From NCBI RefSeq assembly GCF_003026105.1, contig NZ_PYNW01000003.1, positions 310,001 through 374,000 of the forward strand: 64,000 bases of DNA. Direction: 5' to 3'. This stretch comes from Photobacterium sp. GB-56 (GTDB taxonomy: Bacteria > Pseudomonadota > Gammaproteobacteria > Enterobacterales > Vibrionaceae). The notes under the pieces are model-generated. The model had not been told where the DNA came from and ran no database searches. It saw nothing but the letters and a program-made list of their open reading frames with translations. The position numbers and the translations under genes are program-made. The stretch's first letter is position 1. Every line of letters starts with the position of its first letter. Below, in pieces: positions 18,315-27,063 of this stretch.

Positions 18315-18645
18315 ATATATGTTTATTTCGTTGTGCCCAACAGCCAATAAAGATAAAAAAGATGCTTATAATACAAACTGACAAATAATTAGGAAGATTT
18401 AACAGCTCACGATATACCCAAGGTGATAAATTGATAATTAAAAAGCCATAACCGAAGGCATTGACGAGAATAAATACAATAGTCCTAATAATAAAATTGT
18501 AATGGGACAAATGCCTGCGTAAAAAACGATTAAAATCCCCACCGAAAACAACCAATGAACAAGCGACAATCGCGGTTGAAATATCATCTAACCAAGGACG
18601 AAGATCGTGTCCTAAATCAGATAAAAGACGAATAATGAGCTCCAT
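18313..18645 (-). CDS. DUF3392 family membrane protein
   Basis: A 110-residue inner-membrane protein typical of Vibrionaceae. Conserved features are an early ISTAIVAC, the block VVFGGDFNRFLRR, then IRTIVFILVNAFGYG, with three to four hydrophobic helices in all. The function is unknown. It converges on aphA and shares the terminator. Confidence 0.87.
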   Translation of the reverse strand: MELIIRLLSDLGHDLRPWLDDISTAIVACSLVVFGGDFNRFLRRHLSHYNFIIRTIVFILVNAFGYGFLIINLSPWVYRELLNLPNYLSVCIISIFFIFIGCWAQRNKHI

Positions 18646-18901
18646 GTAAGTATACTATTTCTGCTAAATAATGACGTTTGAGGGTAGTTGTGTTGATGAT
18701 AAAAAACTAGTGTAGTAGTACAAACTTGCCAAGAAGATCACGGCATACAGAGATATACTTAACTGGCTTCTATTACAGTATTTAGATCCTTGTTGTGGCT
18801 CTGAGTATGAAGAAGGCATAACTATTTCTTTCCATATTGCTATATAACGATTTAACGCTCTCTATGGTAAAATTGACGTAAGAAATGCAGAGAGTAAATA
18901 C

Positions 18902-19315
18902 ATGTTAGTTATTTCAAATTCAGTCCAACTTGCCGATTGGGAAATAGAGCTTACCGCTATCCGAGCTCAAGGTGCTGGTGGTCAGAACGTCAACAAAGTG
19001 TCGAGCGCAATCCATTTGCGGTTTGATATCAATCGTTCATCCTTACCTGGCTTTTACAAAGAACGCCTTTTAAAACTATCTGATAGCCGTATCACAAAAG
19101 AGGGTGTCATTGTTATTAAAAGTCAACAACATCGTACCCAAGAGATGAACCGTGATGAAGCGTTAGCACGTCTAAAAACACTTATTCAAAGTGTTATGAC
19201 AACACAAAAAGCGCGTAAAGCGACACGTCCTACGAAAAACTCACAGGTACGTCGTGTCGATAAGAAAACCCAGCGAGGGAAAACCAAAAACCTCAGAGGT
19301 AAAGTGAATTTTTAA
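18902..19315 (+). CDS. arfB: Alternative ribosome-rescue factor ArfB (peptidyl-tRNA hydrolase)
   Basis: A 137-residue release-factor-like protein that frees stalled ribosomes by hydrolysing peptidyl-tRNA. The catalytic GGQ motif is in GAGGQNVNKVSSAI. The C-terminal tail is basic (KATRPTKN, RRVDKKTQRGKTK), as needed to enter the empty mRNA channel. Length equals E. coli YaeJ/ArfB. No terminator follows before the next gene at 130 bases. Confidence 0.95.
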   Translation: MLVISNSVQLADWEIELTAIRAQGAGGQNVNKVSSAIHLRFDINRSSLPGFYKERLLKLSDSRITKEGVIVIKSQQHRTQEMNRDEALARLKTLIQSVMTTQKARKATRPTKNSQVRRVDKKTQRGKTKNLRGKVNF

Positions 19316-19445
19316 CCAATATTAATGTGACCTTTGCGGCATAAGTTGCTGTAAAGAAGTGACATTGTGATACCAAACCGAATATCTTTGCTATCAATAG
19401 CTGTGTAAATACTTTATTGCATTTATTTATTATTGGGTGGCAGGG

Positions 19446-19895
19446 ATGTTTGAGAAAAAAACACTTCAACTTTTACAGTTGTTTTATCGTGAAACAGAGC
19501 GCGTACGTTTATTCACTTTAGACGATCTCCTGCCATTAGCTGTTGAACAGCAACAACAAATGAATCTATGGTTAGAAACCAAACGCAATTTTGAACACAA
19601 TGAAATTGTGGAGCAGGTATGGTTAAAAACTTGTAGTGCAGGGTACATAACAGAGTTAAGGTTACATGATGACGGAACGCTTGATGAATACACGCTATTC
19701 AATCGTCTACACACCACTGGCTATTGGGAGCTAGTAGATGGAGCGATCGAAATAGAAATTAAAAAAGCAGAAAATACCTATCGCTTTACTGTCTTTGCTA
19801 ACCGTCACGCTAATATCCATTCCGCCATCGAGTACAAAAATGGCGAGCTGCATTCGTATCTTAAATTAGCGCAAACACGACCTATTAAATTCTAA
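19446..19895 (+). CDS. Hypothetical protein
   Basis: About 150 residues, soluble, no signal peptide, and not recognised. The second half has a beta-rich pattern with alternating charged residues (TELRLHDDGTLDEYTLF, then YWELVDGAIEIEIKK). ATG at 19446 is used; GTG at 19437 is in frame and adds three residues. It lies between arfB and the aspartoacylase on the same strand with gaps of about 130 and 90 bases. Confidence 0.6.
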   Translation: MFEKKTLQLLQLFYRETERVRLFTLDDLLPLAVEQQQQMNLWLETKRNFEHNEIVEQVWLKTCSAGYITELRLHDDGTLDEYTLFNRLHTTGYWELVDGAIEIEIKKAENTYRFTVFANRHANIHSAIEYKNGELHSYLKLAQTRPIKF

Positions 19896-19985
19896 TCTAT
19901 AGCTTTTTGGTTGATAAAATAGACTGGTATCGATGTATATTATCAGTACACTGATAAAAAGGTTTGGATATTAGGAAGGTCAAGG

Positions 19986-20873
19986 ATGAGTAAGATAAAT
20001 AAAGTTGCAGTTGTTGGTGGTACTCACGGTAATGAATTTAGTGGTATTTACTTACTCAAAAAGTGGCAAAGTGATCCCCTACAATTAGCGCGTGAGAGTT
20101 TTTCTGTCGACACTGTCTTTGCTAACCCAAAAGCATACGGTGAAAATAAGCGATATGTTGATCATGATTTGAATCGCCAATTTGGTATTGATGATCTCGT
20201 GAATAATGAGCTGACGAGTTATGAACAGACTCGCGCTAAAGCAATTAATCAGCAAATTGGACCAAAAGGAAAGGCAAATACTGATTTTATTATCGATCTG
20301 CATAATACCACCAGTAATATGGGACCTTCGTTAATCTTACTTCAGTCTGATCTATTTAATCGTCAGTTAGGGGCGTATGTTAAGTCTAAAATGCCAAAAG
20401 CAGTGGTGGTATTTGAAGATCATACCTCTGTTAATGAGCATTTATTTCTTTGCTCAATTGCCAAGCAAGGTGTGATCGTTGAAATAGGGCCGCAACCACA
20501 ATCGGTTATCCGTCAGGATGTATTAGATTGGATGGAAGCGATGACAAAACATATTTTGGATTTTGTTCATTTAAATAACACTAATGAAGTGCCTGACTTA
20601 CCTGCAAGTTATGACGCTTACCGTTATGAAGAAACCCTCAAGCTTCCAGTAGATGAACAAGGGGAGCGAATTGGTATGGTTCATCAATCTGTTCAAGATA
20701 ATGATTTTGAACCACTGCGCTCAGGCGACCCTATTTTCACCTTGTTCGATGGTACAGAGATTTTCTGGGAAGGGGATTATGAAGCGTACCCTCACTTTAT
20801 TAATGAAGCCGCTTATTATGATAATAATCTTGCGATGTCATTAGGTAAGAAAATCGTGGTATCAACAAACTAA
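19986..20873 (+). CDS. Aspartoacylase (AstE/AspA family)
   Basis: A zinc amidohydrolase, likely cutting N-acyl aspartate to aspartate and a carboxylate. The zinc-binding pair is in GGTHGNEFSG; HDLNRQF and DLHNTTSNMG are further active-site blocks. The length of 295 residues fits the aspartoacylase branch rather than AstE. A full set of motifs is present. Aspartate is the probable product, but the natural acyl group is unknown. The gene ends at a strong terminator. Confidence 0.9.
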   Translation: MSKINKVAVVGGTHGNEFSGIYLLKKWQSDPLQLARESFSVDTVFANPKAYGENKRYVDHDLNRQFGIDDLVNNELTSYEQTRAKAINQQIGPKGKANTDFIIDLHNTTSNMGPSLILLQSDLFNRQLGAYVKSKMPKAVVVFEDHTSVNEHLFLCSIAKQGVIVEIGPQPQSVIRQDVLDWMEAMTKHILDFVHLNNTNEVPDLPASYDAYRYEETLKLPVDEQGERIGMVHQSVQDNDFEPLRSGDPIFTLFDGTEIFWEGDYEAYPHFINEAAYYDNNLAMSLGKKIVVSTN

Positions 20874-20906
20874 TATTTAGCCCATATCATAAGTCATCAA
20901 ATACTT

Positions 20907-20945
20907 GCCCGTAACAGACGCACATTGTTCTGTTACGGGCTTTTT
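20907..20945 (+). terminator. Terminator of the aspartoacylase gene
   Basis: A 12-bp perfect stem GCCCGTAACAGA / TCTGTTACGGGC, ten-base loop, and TTTTT after it. Confidence 0.9.
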
Positions 20946-20960
20946 AGTTGTTATTATTAT

Positions 20961-21713
20961 TTAATGCGTTGTTTTCAAGACTACAATAGGGGTGTGATCA
21001 ACCATAATGATATGCGAATCAACATTAAATACCGCAGAAATAAGCTCACTCGTTACTGTTGTTTTAGGCGAGCCATAATCAAATAATTTGCCGTTATGTA
21101 GTACAGCAATATGGTCGGCATATTGAAGCGCCAAGTTAAGATCGTGGATCACCATAATTACACATGCCCCTGTGCGTTTAGTATAGGAGCGAACATAATT
21201 GAGTAATCGCAATTGGTTTTGCATATCAAGTGCTGAAGTTGGCTCATCTAACAGCAATACTTTAGGGGTGTTTATTAACGCTTGGGCAAGTCCTACCATT
21301 TGGCTTTCACCACCAGAGAGTGCAAAACATTGTTTATTAGCGAGATGTAAAATCCCCATATCTTTTAATAAGAATAACCCTTGCTCTGCACTTTCTTTTT
21401 TCGCGATCAAAGACGTTGAGTGAATGTTCATTGTCGTGATCAATAACTCGAGTACCGTAACGTTAGCGTGGATACGATGCTCTTGCGGTAAATAGCCTAT
21501 ATCCTTTAATGAAAGCGGTTGTTTAAGGTATCGAATTTGTTCAGGATATTGTTTAAGCAGCGCAGTCATTTGGCGCAAGAGTGTCGATTTACCTGCACCG
21601 TTTTTTCCTATCAAGGCTACCATTTCGCCGCAGTGAATAGTGGGCAATGTTAAGTCATTCAAGACCGACTGTTTACCAAATGTCACTGTGACATGATTGA
21701 TATCAAGGCTCAT
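20961..21713 (-). CDS. Iron-siderophore/heme-type ABC transporter ATPase
   Basis: A 250-residue FecE/FepC-class ATP-binding subunit. Walker A is GKNGAGKST, the signature is ALSGGESQM (a slight change from LSGGQ), Walker B is VLLLDEPTSALD and the H-loop is MVIHDLN. It is the last gene of a three-gene importer unit, one base after the permease. The 5' gene has a Fur box, so the unit is probably induced by iron limitation. Confidence 0.9.
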   Translation of the reverse strand: MSLDINHVTVTFGKQSVLNDLTLPTIHCGEMVALIGKNGAGKSTLLRQMTALLKQYPEQIRYLKQPLSLKDIGYLPQEHRIHANVTVLELLITTMNIHSTSLIAKKESAEQGLFLLKDMGILHLANKQCFALSGGESQMVGLAQALINTPKVLLLDEPTSALDMQNQLRLLNYVRSYTKRTGACVIMVIHDLNLALQYADHIAVLHNGKLFDYGSPKTTVTSELISAVFNVDSHIIMVDHTPIVVLKTTH

Positions 21714-21714
21714 G

Positions 21715-22758
21715 CTAGCGTCCCCCTTTTTTAATCACAAGAAAGATAAAGAAAGGGATCCCAACAATCGACATTACAACAGTAAGAGGCAAAATGATCC
21801 CTGGCATAATTGCTTTACTCGCAATAGAGGCTAACTCTAATAATACCGCTCCAACTAAGAATGATGCGGGCAAGAAGAAGCGTTGATCTTCACCTAAAAC
21901 CATCCGTGCAATATGCGGAGCCACTAAACCTACAAATCCGACTGCGCCAACAAATGAAACCGAGATAGAAGTAATAATTGAAACTAACACTAAGGTCTTC
22001 ATACGTAGACGTTTGACATTAATTCCCATCGATTCTGCACGTTCTTGTCCCATTTTTAATGAAGATAATCGCCAAGCATCTTTCATCATAATGATTAATA
22101 CAATGGGTAACAAAATCAGTAAGAAAACAATTTTTTCCCAGCTACCGCGATCTAGCGAGCCCATCTGCCAGAAGACTAATGTTTGCAATTGGGTTTCGCT
22201 GGCAATGTATTGCATCATGATCAGCAAACTATCGTATGCAAACATAACGGCAACACCAAATAACATCACACCTTCAATTGAAATACGCTTTATCGACGAA
22301 ATCCCCGCTATCAATAACGTCGTTAGTAAACACATAATGAACGCCATTACAGCGATTTGATATTGTGCAGGGATAAAGGGCAGAGCAACGACATTAGTGA
22401 TAACTAAAGACGCCCCGAATCCTGCCGCCGCTGAAACACCAAAGGTATAAGGATCGGCTAGCGGGTTATGCAATGTTGTTTGCATTTGTGCGCCAGCCAA
22501 GGCTAATGCTCCCCCAATAAAAGGGGCCATGAGTGACATTGGCATGCGTATATCCCACACAATGACTCGACTGGCGATAGCACTTTGGCTTGGTGTAAAA
22601 ATCGCTTGGATCACTTGTGAAAAAGAGAGACCTTGTGAGCCAATAAGAACATCAATAATGACAAATAACACACTTAAAATGGCAAGGCTGATCAGTGCAA
22701 TTCTTTTATTACGAGAACGAATATGGTGAGCTCTCAATTCGACTGTAATGCTGTTCAC
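21715..22758 (-). CDS. FecCD-family iron ABC transporter permease
   Basis: A 347-residue polytopic inner-membrane protein with about ten helices. Family blocks are GAQMQTTLHNPLADPYTFGV, FGASLVI, and the C-terminal VGFVGLVAPHIARMVLGEDQR, which is the EAA-like loop that contacts the ATPase. It overlaps the binding-protein gene by four bases (ATGA), so translation is coupled. One permease implies a homodimer. Confidence 0.92.
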   Translation of the reverse strand: MNSITVELRAHHIRSRNKRIALISLAILSVLFVIIDVLIGSQGLSFSQVIQAIFTPSQSAIASRVIVWDIRMPMSLMAPFIGGALALAGAQMQTTLHNPLADPYTFGVSAAAGFGASLVITNVVALPFIPAQYQIAVMAFIMCLLTTLLIAGISSIKRISIEGVMLFGVAVMFAYDSLLIMMQYIASETQLQTLVFWQMGSLDRGSWEKIVFLLILLPIVLIIMMKDAWRLSSLKMGQERAESMGINVKRLRMKTLVLVSIITSISVSFVGAVGFVGLVAPHIARMVLGEDQRFFLPASFLVGAVLLELASIASKAIMPGIILPLTVVMSIVGIPFFIFLVIKKGGR

Positions 22759-23912
22759 TGACTCATTGCCTTAACGTTATTTTGACCAAACTGACCACTT
22801 AGATGACGATTACCAAACTTAAGGTTCATCTCTTCAAATGTCTTTTCTGGTTGTAGCTTTGAAAAAAGTGAAGGGTGTAACCATTTTGCAAAATACTCAA
22901 TCGCCACTAAGTTATAAGGCGAGTTGTAAAATGGCATATAAATCGAATAAACATTCTTTTGTTGGTAAGCAGTTAGTGCTTGTAGCCATGGTCGATTCAT
23001 CAAACCAGTTGTCGCTTTTTTAATTGCGGCGAGGTTAGGTGAGTAACCGAGTGGAATACCACTTGTTGCCTGACCATCATTGGTGATCCAACCGGTCGTT
23101 TGCATAATATAAACATTAGGCTGTGAGGTGATGACTGTCTCTGGTGACATCTGCCCAGTTTCAGAACCATCAAGTGGCGCTATCGCAATATTTTCAGCCT
23201 TAAGCATTGGGATGTAAGCGCCCATATTACCATTAGCGAAAGTACGGCAGCATGAATCACTGTAACCCGCAGCTCGTTCAATAAACACTCGCGGAGTTGG
23301 TGCGTTAGGGTGCTGTGCAAGTGTATCTTTTATCGCATTCAAGTGATTTGTATAGTATTTGGCGAATGCATCGCCTTGCTTTGAACGGTTAACAGCATCA
23401 GCGATAACCTGTACTGATTTAACTGTGTTTTTGAGTGGCTTTTCACGGAAATCGACAGTTAATACTTTAATGCCAGCATCATTGAGTTTTTTCAATAAGC
23501 CTTTATCTTCTGCCAATTTAATATTTGATAGGTCAACGATAAAAAGATCAGGTTTAGGTTTTAAGTTAATAAAACGTTCAACATCAAATTCACCAGATTT
23601 AATAAGACCAATAGTCGGAACATTTTTTAGTGAGGGGTATTGCTTAATATAACTGGCATACATGCTAGGCGCTGAAACTCGCATATCATCTCTTGCTGCA
23701 ACAAGGTGCTTTGCTGCTTCTTTTTGATAAATAATTTCTAGCAATGGAAAAATTCGACTGGTTGAAAGTGCAATGTTTTGAGGTTGATGATCAAAGGTAA
23801 CTTGTCTACCCGCAACATCCGTTACTGTGATGGGGTAGGTGCTTGCTAAAGCGATATTGGAAACTGTTAAACCAACAGTAAGAGAAAGCAACGTTATAAT
23901 GGGCGTTTTCAA
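22755..23912 (-). CDS. Periplasmic binding protein of iron ABC importer
   Basis: A 385-residue secreted substrate-binding protein (signal peptide ending IALAS). It has the BtuF/FepB fold: VTDVAGRQVTFDHQP at the start, then a long linker helix, and VFIERAAGY in the second lobe. It carries the pair SCCRTFANG, which is unusual. The cargo cannot be named; an iron chelate or heme is likely because a Fur box lies 30 bases upstream. It is longer than FepB. It is the first gene of the operon. Confidence 0.88.
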   Translation of the reverse strand: MKTPIITLLSLTVGLTVSNIALASTYPITVTDVAGRQVTFDHQPQNIALSTSRIFPLLEIIYQKEAAKHLVAARDDMRVSAPSMYASYIKQYPSLKNVPTIGLIKSGEFDVERFINLKPKPDLFIVDLSNIKLAEDKGLLKKLNDAGIKVLTVDFREKPLKNTVKSVQVIADAVNRSKQGDAFAKYYTNHLNAIKDTLAQHPNAPTPRVFIERAAGYSDSCCRTFANGNMGAYIPMLKAENIAIAPLDGSETGQMSPETVITSQPNVYIMQTTGWITNDGQATSGIPLGYSPNLAAIKKATTGLMNRPWLQALTAYQQKNVYSIYMPFYNSPYNLVAIEYFAKWLHPSLFSKLQPEKTFEEMNLKFGNRHLSGQFGQNNVKAMSQ

Positions 23913-23941
23913 AATGGCTATCCTTAAAAAATTTTAAAAAT

Positions 23942-23960
23942 AATAATGATAACTATTATC
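23942..23960 (-). promoter_or_regulatory. Fur box upstream of the iron importer
   Basis: AATAATGATAACTATTATC matches the 19-bp Fur consensus GATAATGATAATCATTATC at 16 positions. It lies about 30 bases before the first gene of the unit, where Fur would block transcription in iron-replete cells. Confidence 0.85.
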
Positions 23961-24163
23961 GTTATAAATATTTTTTATTGAGAGATAAGGATCCAGTAAT
24001 GAAAGATAATGAGATTTATTACCATTTATTGTCGTATCAGTTTTAGATTAAGTACAAGGGGAGAAATGGTCGTGAAACGTATAGGAGAGTAAAGATCCAA
24101 GAACATGATTATTTAAGTGTCACTAAATAGTACTTGGATCTCTTGTTGATATTAACGCTTTGA

Positions 24164-24634
24164 TTACAATGCGTTTACTGCTGCGGTAAAACCATCAGCT
24201 GATAAGTTGAAACCTGCGATGTCAACGTAGTTTTTGGTTTGAAATAGGTCGAGAACTTGCGACATTTGTGCGCCATTATTACTGGCGTAAGCATAAGCAG
24301 TACAGGTATTATTGGTTGGATCGAAGCTAGTAGAAACTCGTAATAAGGTTTGTTTAGCAACATTGTAATTACTTAGCGCTGAAACATATTTCCAACTTTT
24401 ACATACACTTTGGTTAGTAGGCATATGGTCGAGAAAGTCGATACGGGTGAGTTGATGTGAGTCATTGCTAAAGTGAAAGACATAGGTTTGATTGCCAAAA
24501 TCAGTTTGAGTGATCAACTCATTTTTTGATGGGACAGCTTGATAAGTATTATGTTGAGTGGTGTCAGCAAAAGCATTAGAAATACTAAAAATAGAAAAAG
24601 TAAGTGCAACAAGTGAGGTAGAACGCTTAAACAC
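24164..24634 (-). CDS. Secreted hypothetical protein
   Basis: About 156 residues with a clear signal peptide (VFKRSTSLVALTFSIFSISNAFA). Three cysteines remain in the mature part, including one in SVCKSWKY and one in NNTCTAYAY, which could pair. The start is probably GTG at 24634, with GGAG eight bases upstream; an ATG at 24667 adds 11 residues that would spoil the signal sequence. No family is recognised. It lies upstream of the iron unit on the same strand but about 200 bases away and without a Fur box. Confidence 0.65.
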   Translation of the reverse strand: MFKRSTSLVALTFSIFSISNAFADTTQHNTYQAVPSKNELITQTDFGNQTYVFHFSNDSHQLTRIDFLDHMPTNQSVCKSWKYVSALSNYNVAKQTLLRVSTSFDPTNNTCTAYAYASNNGAQMSQVLDLFQTKNYVDIAGFNLSADGFTAAVNAL

Positions 24635-24667
24635 TGATATAACTCCACGAAACTCGATTTTAATCAA

Positions 24668-25003
24668 AGCCTAATAACATGCCTTTTACGCATTCATAAT
24701 GCAAATGTTTTACTATGGAACAGCGGTATAATTAAATTCCATTTGTAGTAATAGAAGTAAAAATCAAACGATACTCAAATAGTTGTATTTCATGATTTGT
24801 ATAATAGCTATATATGTAACGTCATGTGTATTTTTCAATATAATTTCATGTGTATTAAAACGTTACATTTTTGACCTTTAAAAACAGTAAATATACTGAC
24901 ATATTTTTGACTTAGTATTTTATCTCTAAAAACGTTAATTTTTTCACTTAAATAATGTTAGACAGAGGCGTAATCGTTCTTACTGGAATGGATAACCTAA
25001 TTC
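24668..25003. other. AT-rich intergenic region
   Basis: About 340 bases with no supported gene. It contains a direct repeat of TCATGTGTATT at about 24822 and 24847 of unknown meaning, and otherwise only low-complexity A/T tracts. Confidence 0.4.
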
Positions 25004-25603
25004 ATGGATATGACATCAATAATATTTAATGCGCTACAGCCTTTATGTTGGATTATTCCGGTTGTTTTTATTCTGTTTTTAGTAAAATCACCGTGGTTTA
25101 AAGGTCGAGCCGGTGAATTAATTGTTCATTACCGTCTAAAACTTTTGCCAGCAAAACATTACAAAGTATTAACTAATGTAACCTTGCCTACTGAAAATGG
25201 TACATCGCAAATTGACCATATTGTTGTTTCTCTATACGGTATTTTTGTCGTGGAAACGATAAATATTAAAGGGTGGATTTTTGGTGGGACCTATCAACCA
25301 GTATGGCAACAAGCATCGTATAATCGCTCATCAGTATTTAAAAACCCGTTACATCAAAATGCTAAACATACTAAGACACTTCAATATTTATTGGGTGTTG
25401 ATGAAACGGCATTTCATTCCACAGTGGTCTTTGTTGGTGATTGTACTTTTAAAACCGAGATGCCTGATAATGTAGTTAAATCAGTAAGTGCAATGATGCA
25501 TTATATCCATACATTTAAGGCACCGTTATTTACAGACCAGCAGTTACAGCAATGGGTTGCTAGTATTGAAAAGACATCATTTAACCCAGACATTTGCAAC
25601 TAA
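25004..25603 (+). CDS. NERD domain-containing membrane protein
   Basis: A 199-residue protein with one N-terminal membrane helix (about 10-27) and a nuclease-related NERD domain (about 35-140). Blocks seen are GRAGELIVHYRL, ENGTSQIDHIVVS and GIFVVETINIKG, which carry the acidic and lysine residues shared with restriction-type nucleases. In many NERD proteins the lysine follows the E-x-K pattern (here ETINIK). The role is unknown; a DNA-processing role is only inferred. Confidence 0.83.
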   Translation: MDMTSIIFNALQPLCWIIPVVFILFLVKSPWFKGRAGELIVHYRLKLLPAKHYKVLTNVTLPTENGTSQIDHIVVSLYGIFVVETINIKGWIFGGTYQPVWQQASYNRSSVFKNPLHQNAKHTKTLQYLLGVDETAFHSTVVFVGDCTFKTEMPDNVVKSVSAMMHYIHTFKAPLFTDQQLQQWVASIEKTSFNPDICN

Positions 25604-25806
25604 CGGTTAAGTAAAAGCATTATGATGCACTAAATCGCTAGCAAGGCTGTGCTCTATACACACAGGGTATTTGGATATATTGCGTTTTTAAGCCAAATTA
25701 TTACTTTTACGTGCTACAGAACTGCCTTTAACTTAATCCAGATTAAAGTTTTCACCTTCCTTTATCAGTACTATCCCCTTCATCTGTTCAAAGTTGACAG
25801 ATATTA

Positions 25807-25848
25807 GAAAAAAGAACCGATACCTTAATCGTATCGCTGTTCTTTTTT
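25807..25848 (+). terminator. Terminator-like hairpin, 200 bases after the NERD gene
   Basis: Stem AAAAAAGAAC-CGATAC / GTATCG-CT-GTTCTTTTTT with a small bulge and a seven-base loop. It may end the NERD transcript, but the distance and the empty 200 bases between leave room for a small RNA. Confidence 0.7.
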
Positions 25849-25896
25849 GTTCTTCAATCTGATGATAAATCATAAAAAGATGTAAGAGGCTTCACC

Positions 25897-27009
25897 TTGA
25901 GTAATTTGTTTTCTGCAACTCACATTGGTTCGATGACGTTAAAAAACCGCTTTGTACGCAGTGCAACGTGGGAAAATATGGCGACAGAAGAAGGGCATAT
26001 GACAGATAAGCTTTATGCTATCTATGAAGAGCTTGCCAAAGGTGAGGTTGGCTTAATTGTCACGGGTTATGCCAATATTGTAGAAGAAGAAAAGCCGAAT
26101 GCGGGCATGATGGGGATGTATAACGATTCTTTTATTGAGGAATATAAAAAGCTAACAGAGCTTGTACATCAATATGATTCAAAAATTGTCATGCAGTTAG
26201 CCTATGGTGGCACGAAAACAACCTATAATCTTGGCGAACGTGTTATTTTTTCGCCCAGTGCAGTGTGTGAAAAAAGTACCCAAACATTGGGTAAAGCAAT
26301 GACACAAGAAGAAATTGATTACATCGTTAATGCATTTGCACAAGCAAGCTTACGTGCTCAACAATCAGGTTTTGACGGTGTAGAAATTCATGCGGCGCAC
26401 ACTTATTTAATTAATCAGTTTTTAAGCCCTTACTATAACCAACGTGAAGATCAGTACGGCGGTAGCCTTGAAAATCGTATGCGTTTCTTAATTGAAATTT
26501 ACGATGCGATCAGAAAGTTAGTCGGTAAAGATTTTCCGATTCTAGTGAAATTAACCGCAACAGAATTTTTTGAAGGTGGCTTAACTTTTGAAGAAACGCG
26601 TGTTATTTGTAAAAAACTGGAAGCGATTGGTGTTGATGCCATTATCATCTCAGGCAATATTCATGGTAAAGCCGATACTATGGTTGGTGAAGTGCATGAT
26701 GGTCATGAGATTCAAGCTGAAGGTTACTTTAGCGAATATGGCCGTGTGATAAGTGAAGACGTTAAAGTGCCAGTTATGACCGTTGGTGGTTTAAGTAATT
26801 ACTGTGCAATTGAAGCGCTTGCTGATAATACAAATATTGAATTGTTTGCGTTTTCACGTCCGCTCCTGACGGAGCCACAACTGATCAAACGTTGGAAAGA
26901 GGGGGATCGCATCGGTGTTGAGTGTGAAAGGTGCTCAAAATGTCGAACTCGCCGTGGTAATTTTTGTGTGACCTCTAAAACGCGAAAAGCTGAGATGGCA
27001 ACATTGTAA
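25897..27009 (+). CDS. NADH:flavin oxidoreductase (old yellow enzyme family)
   Basis: A 370-residue FMN-binding TIM-barrel reductase for alpha,beta-unsaturated carbonyls or related substrates. Family blocks are MTLKNRFVRSATWE at the start, GFDGVEIHAAHTYLINQFLSP with the catalytic His pair region, DQYGGSLENRMRF, and a C-terminal CSKCRTRRGNFC cysteine cluster. The start is TTG at 25897 with AGAGG seven bases upstream; no ATG fits the family's N-terminus. The cysteine cluster resembles the Fe-S site of 2,4-dienoyl-CoA reductase, but there is no second domain. Physiological substrate unknown. Confidence 0.9.
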   Translation: MSNLFSATHIGSMTLKNRFVRSATWENMATEEGHMTDKLYAIYEELAKGEVGLIVTGYANIVEEEKPNAGMMGMYNDSFIEEYKKLTELVHQYDSKIVMQLAYGGTKTTYNLGERVIFSPSAVCEKSTQTLGKAMTQEEIDYIVNAFAQASLRAQQSGFDGVEIHAAHTYLINQFLSPYYNQREDQYGGSLENRMRFLIEIYDAIRKLVGKDFPILVKLTATEFFEGGLTFEETRVICKKLEAIGVDAIIISGNIHGKADTMVGEVHDGHEIQAEGYFSEYGRVISEDVKVPVMTVGGLSNYCAIEALADNTNIELFAFSRPLLTEPQLIKRWKEGDRIGVECERCSKCRTRRGNFCVTSKTRKAEMATL

Positions 27010-27027
27010 TTTTTAAGTGGGCATAAG

Positions 27028-27063
27028 AAGAGTTAGCGTTCTAAAACACTAACTCTTTTTTTT
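27028..27063 (+). terminator. Terminator after the flavin oxidoreductase gene
   Basis: Stem AAGAGTTAG / CTAACTCTT with a 12-base loop, followed by eight T residues. It overlaps the 3' end of the convergent REC-EAL gene. Confidence 0.85.
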
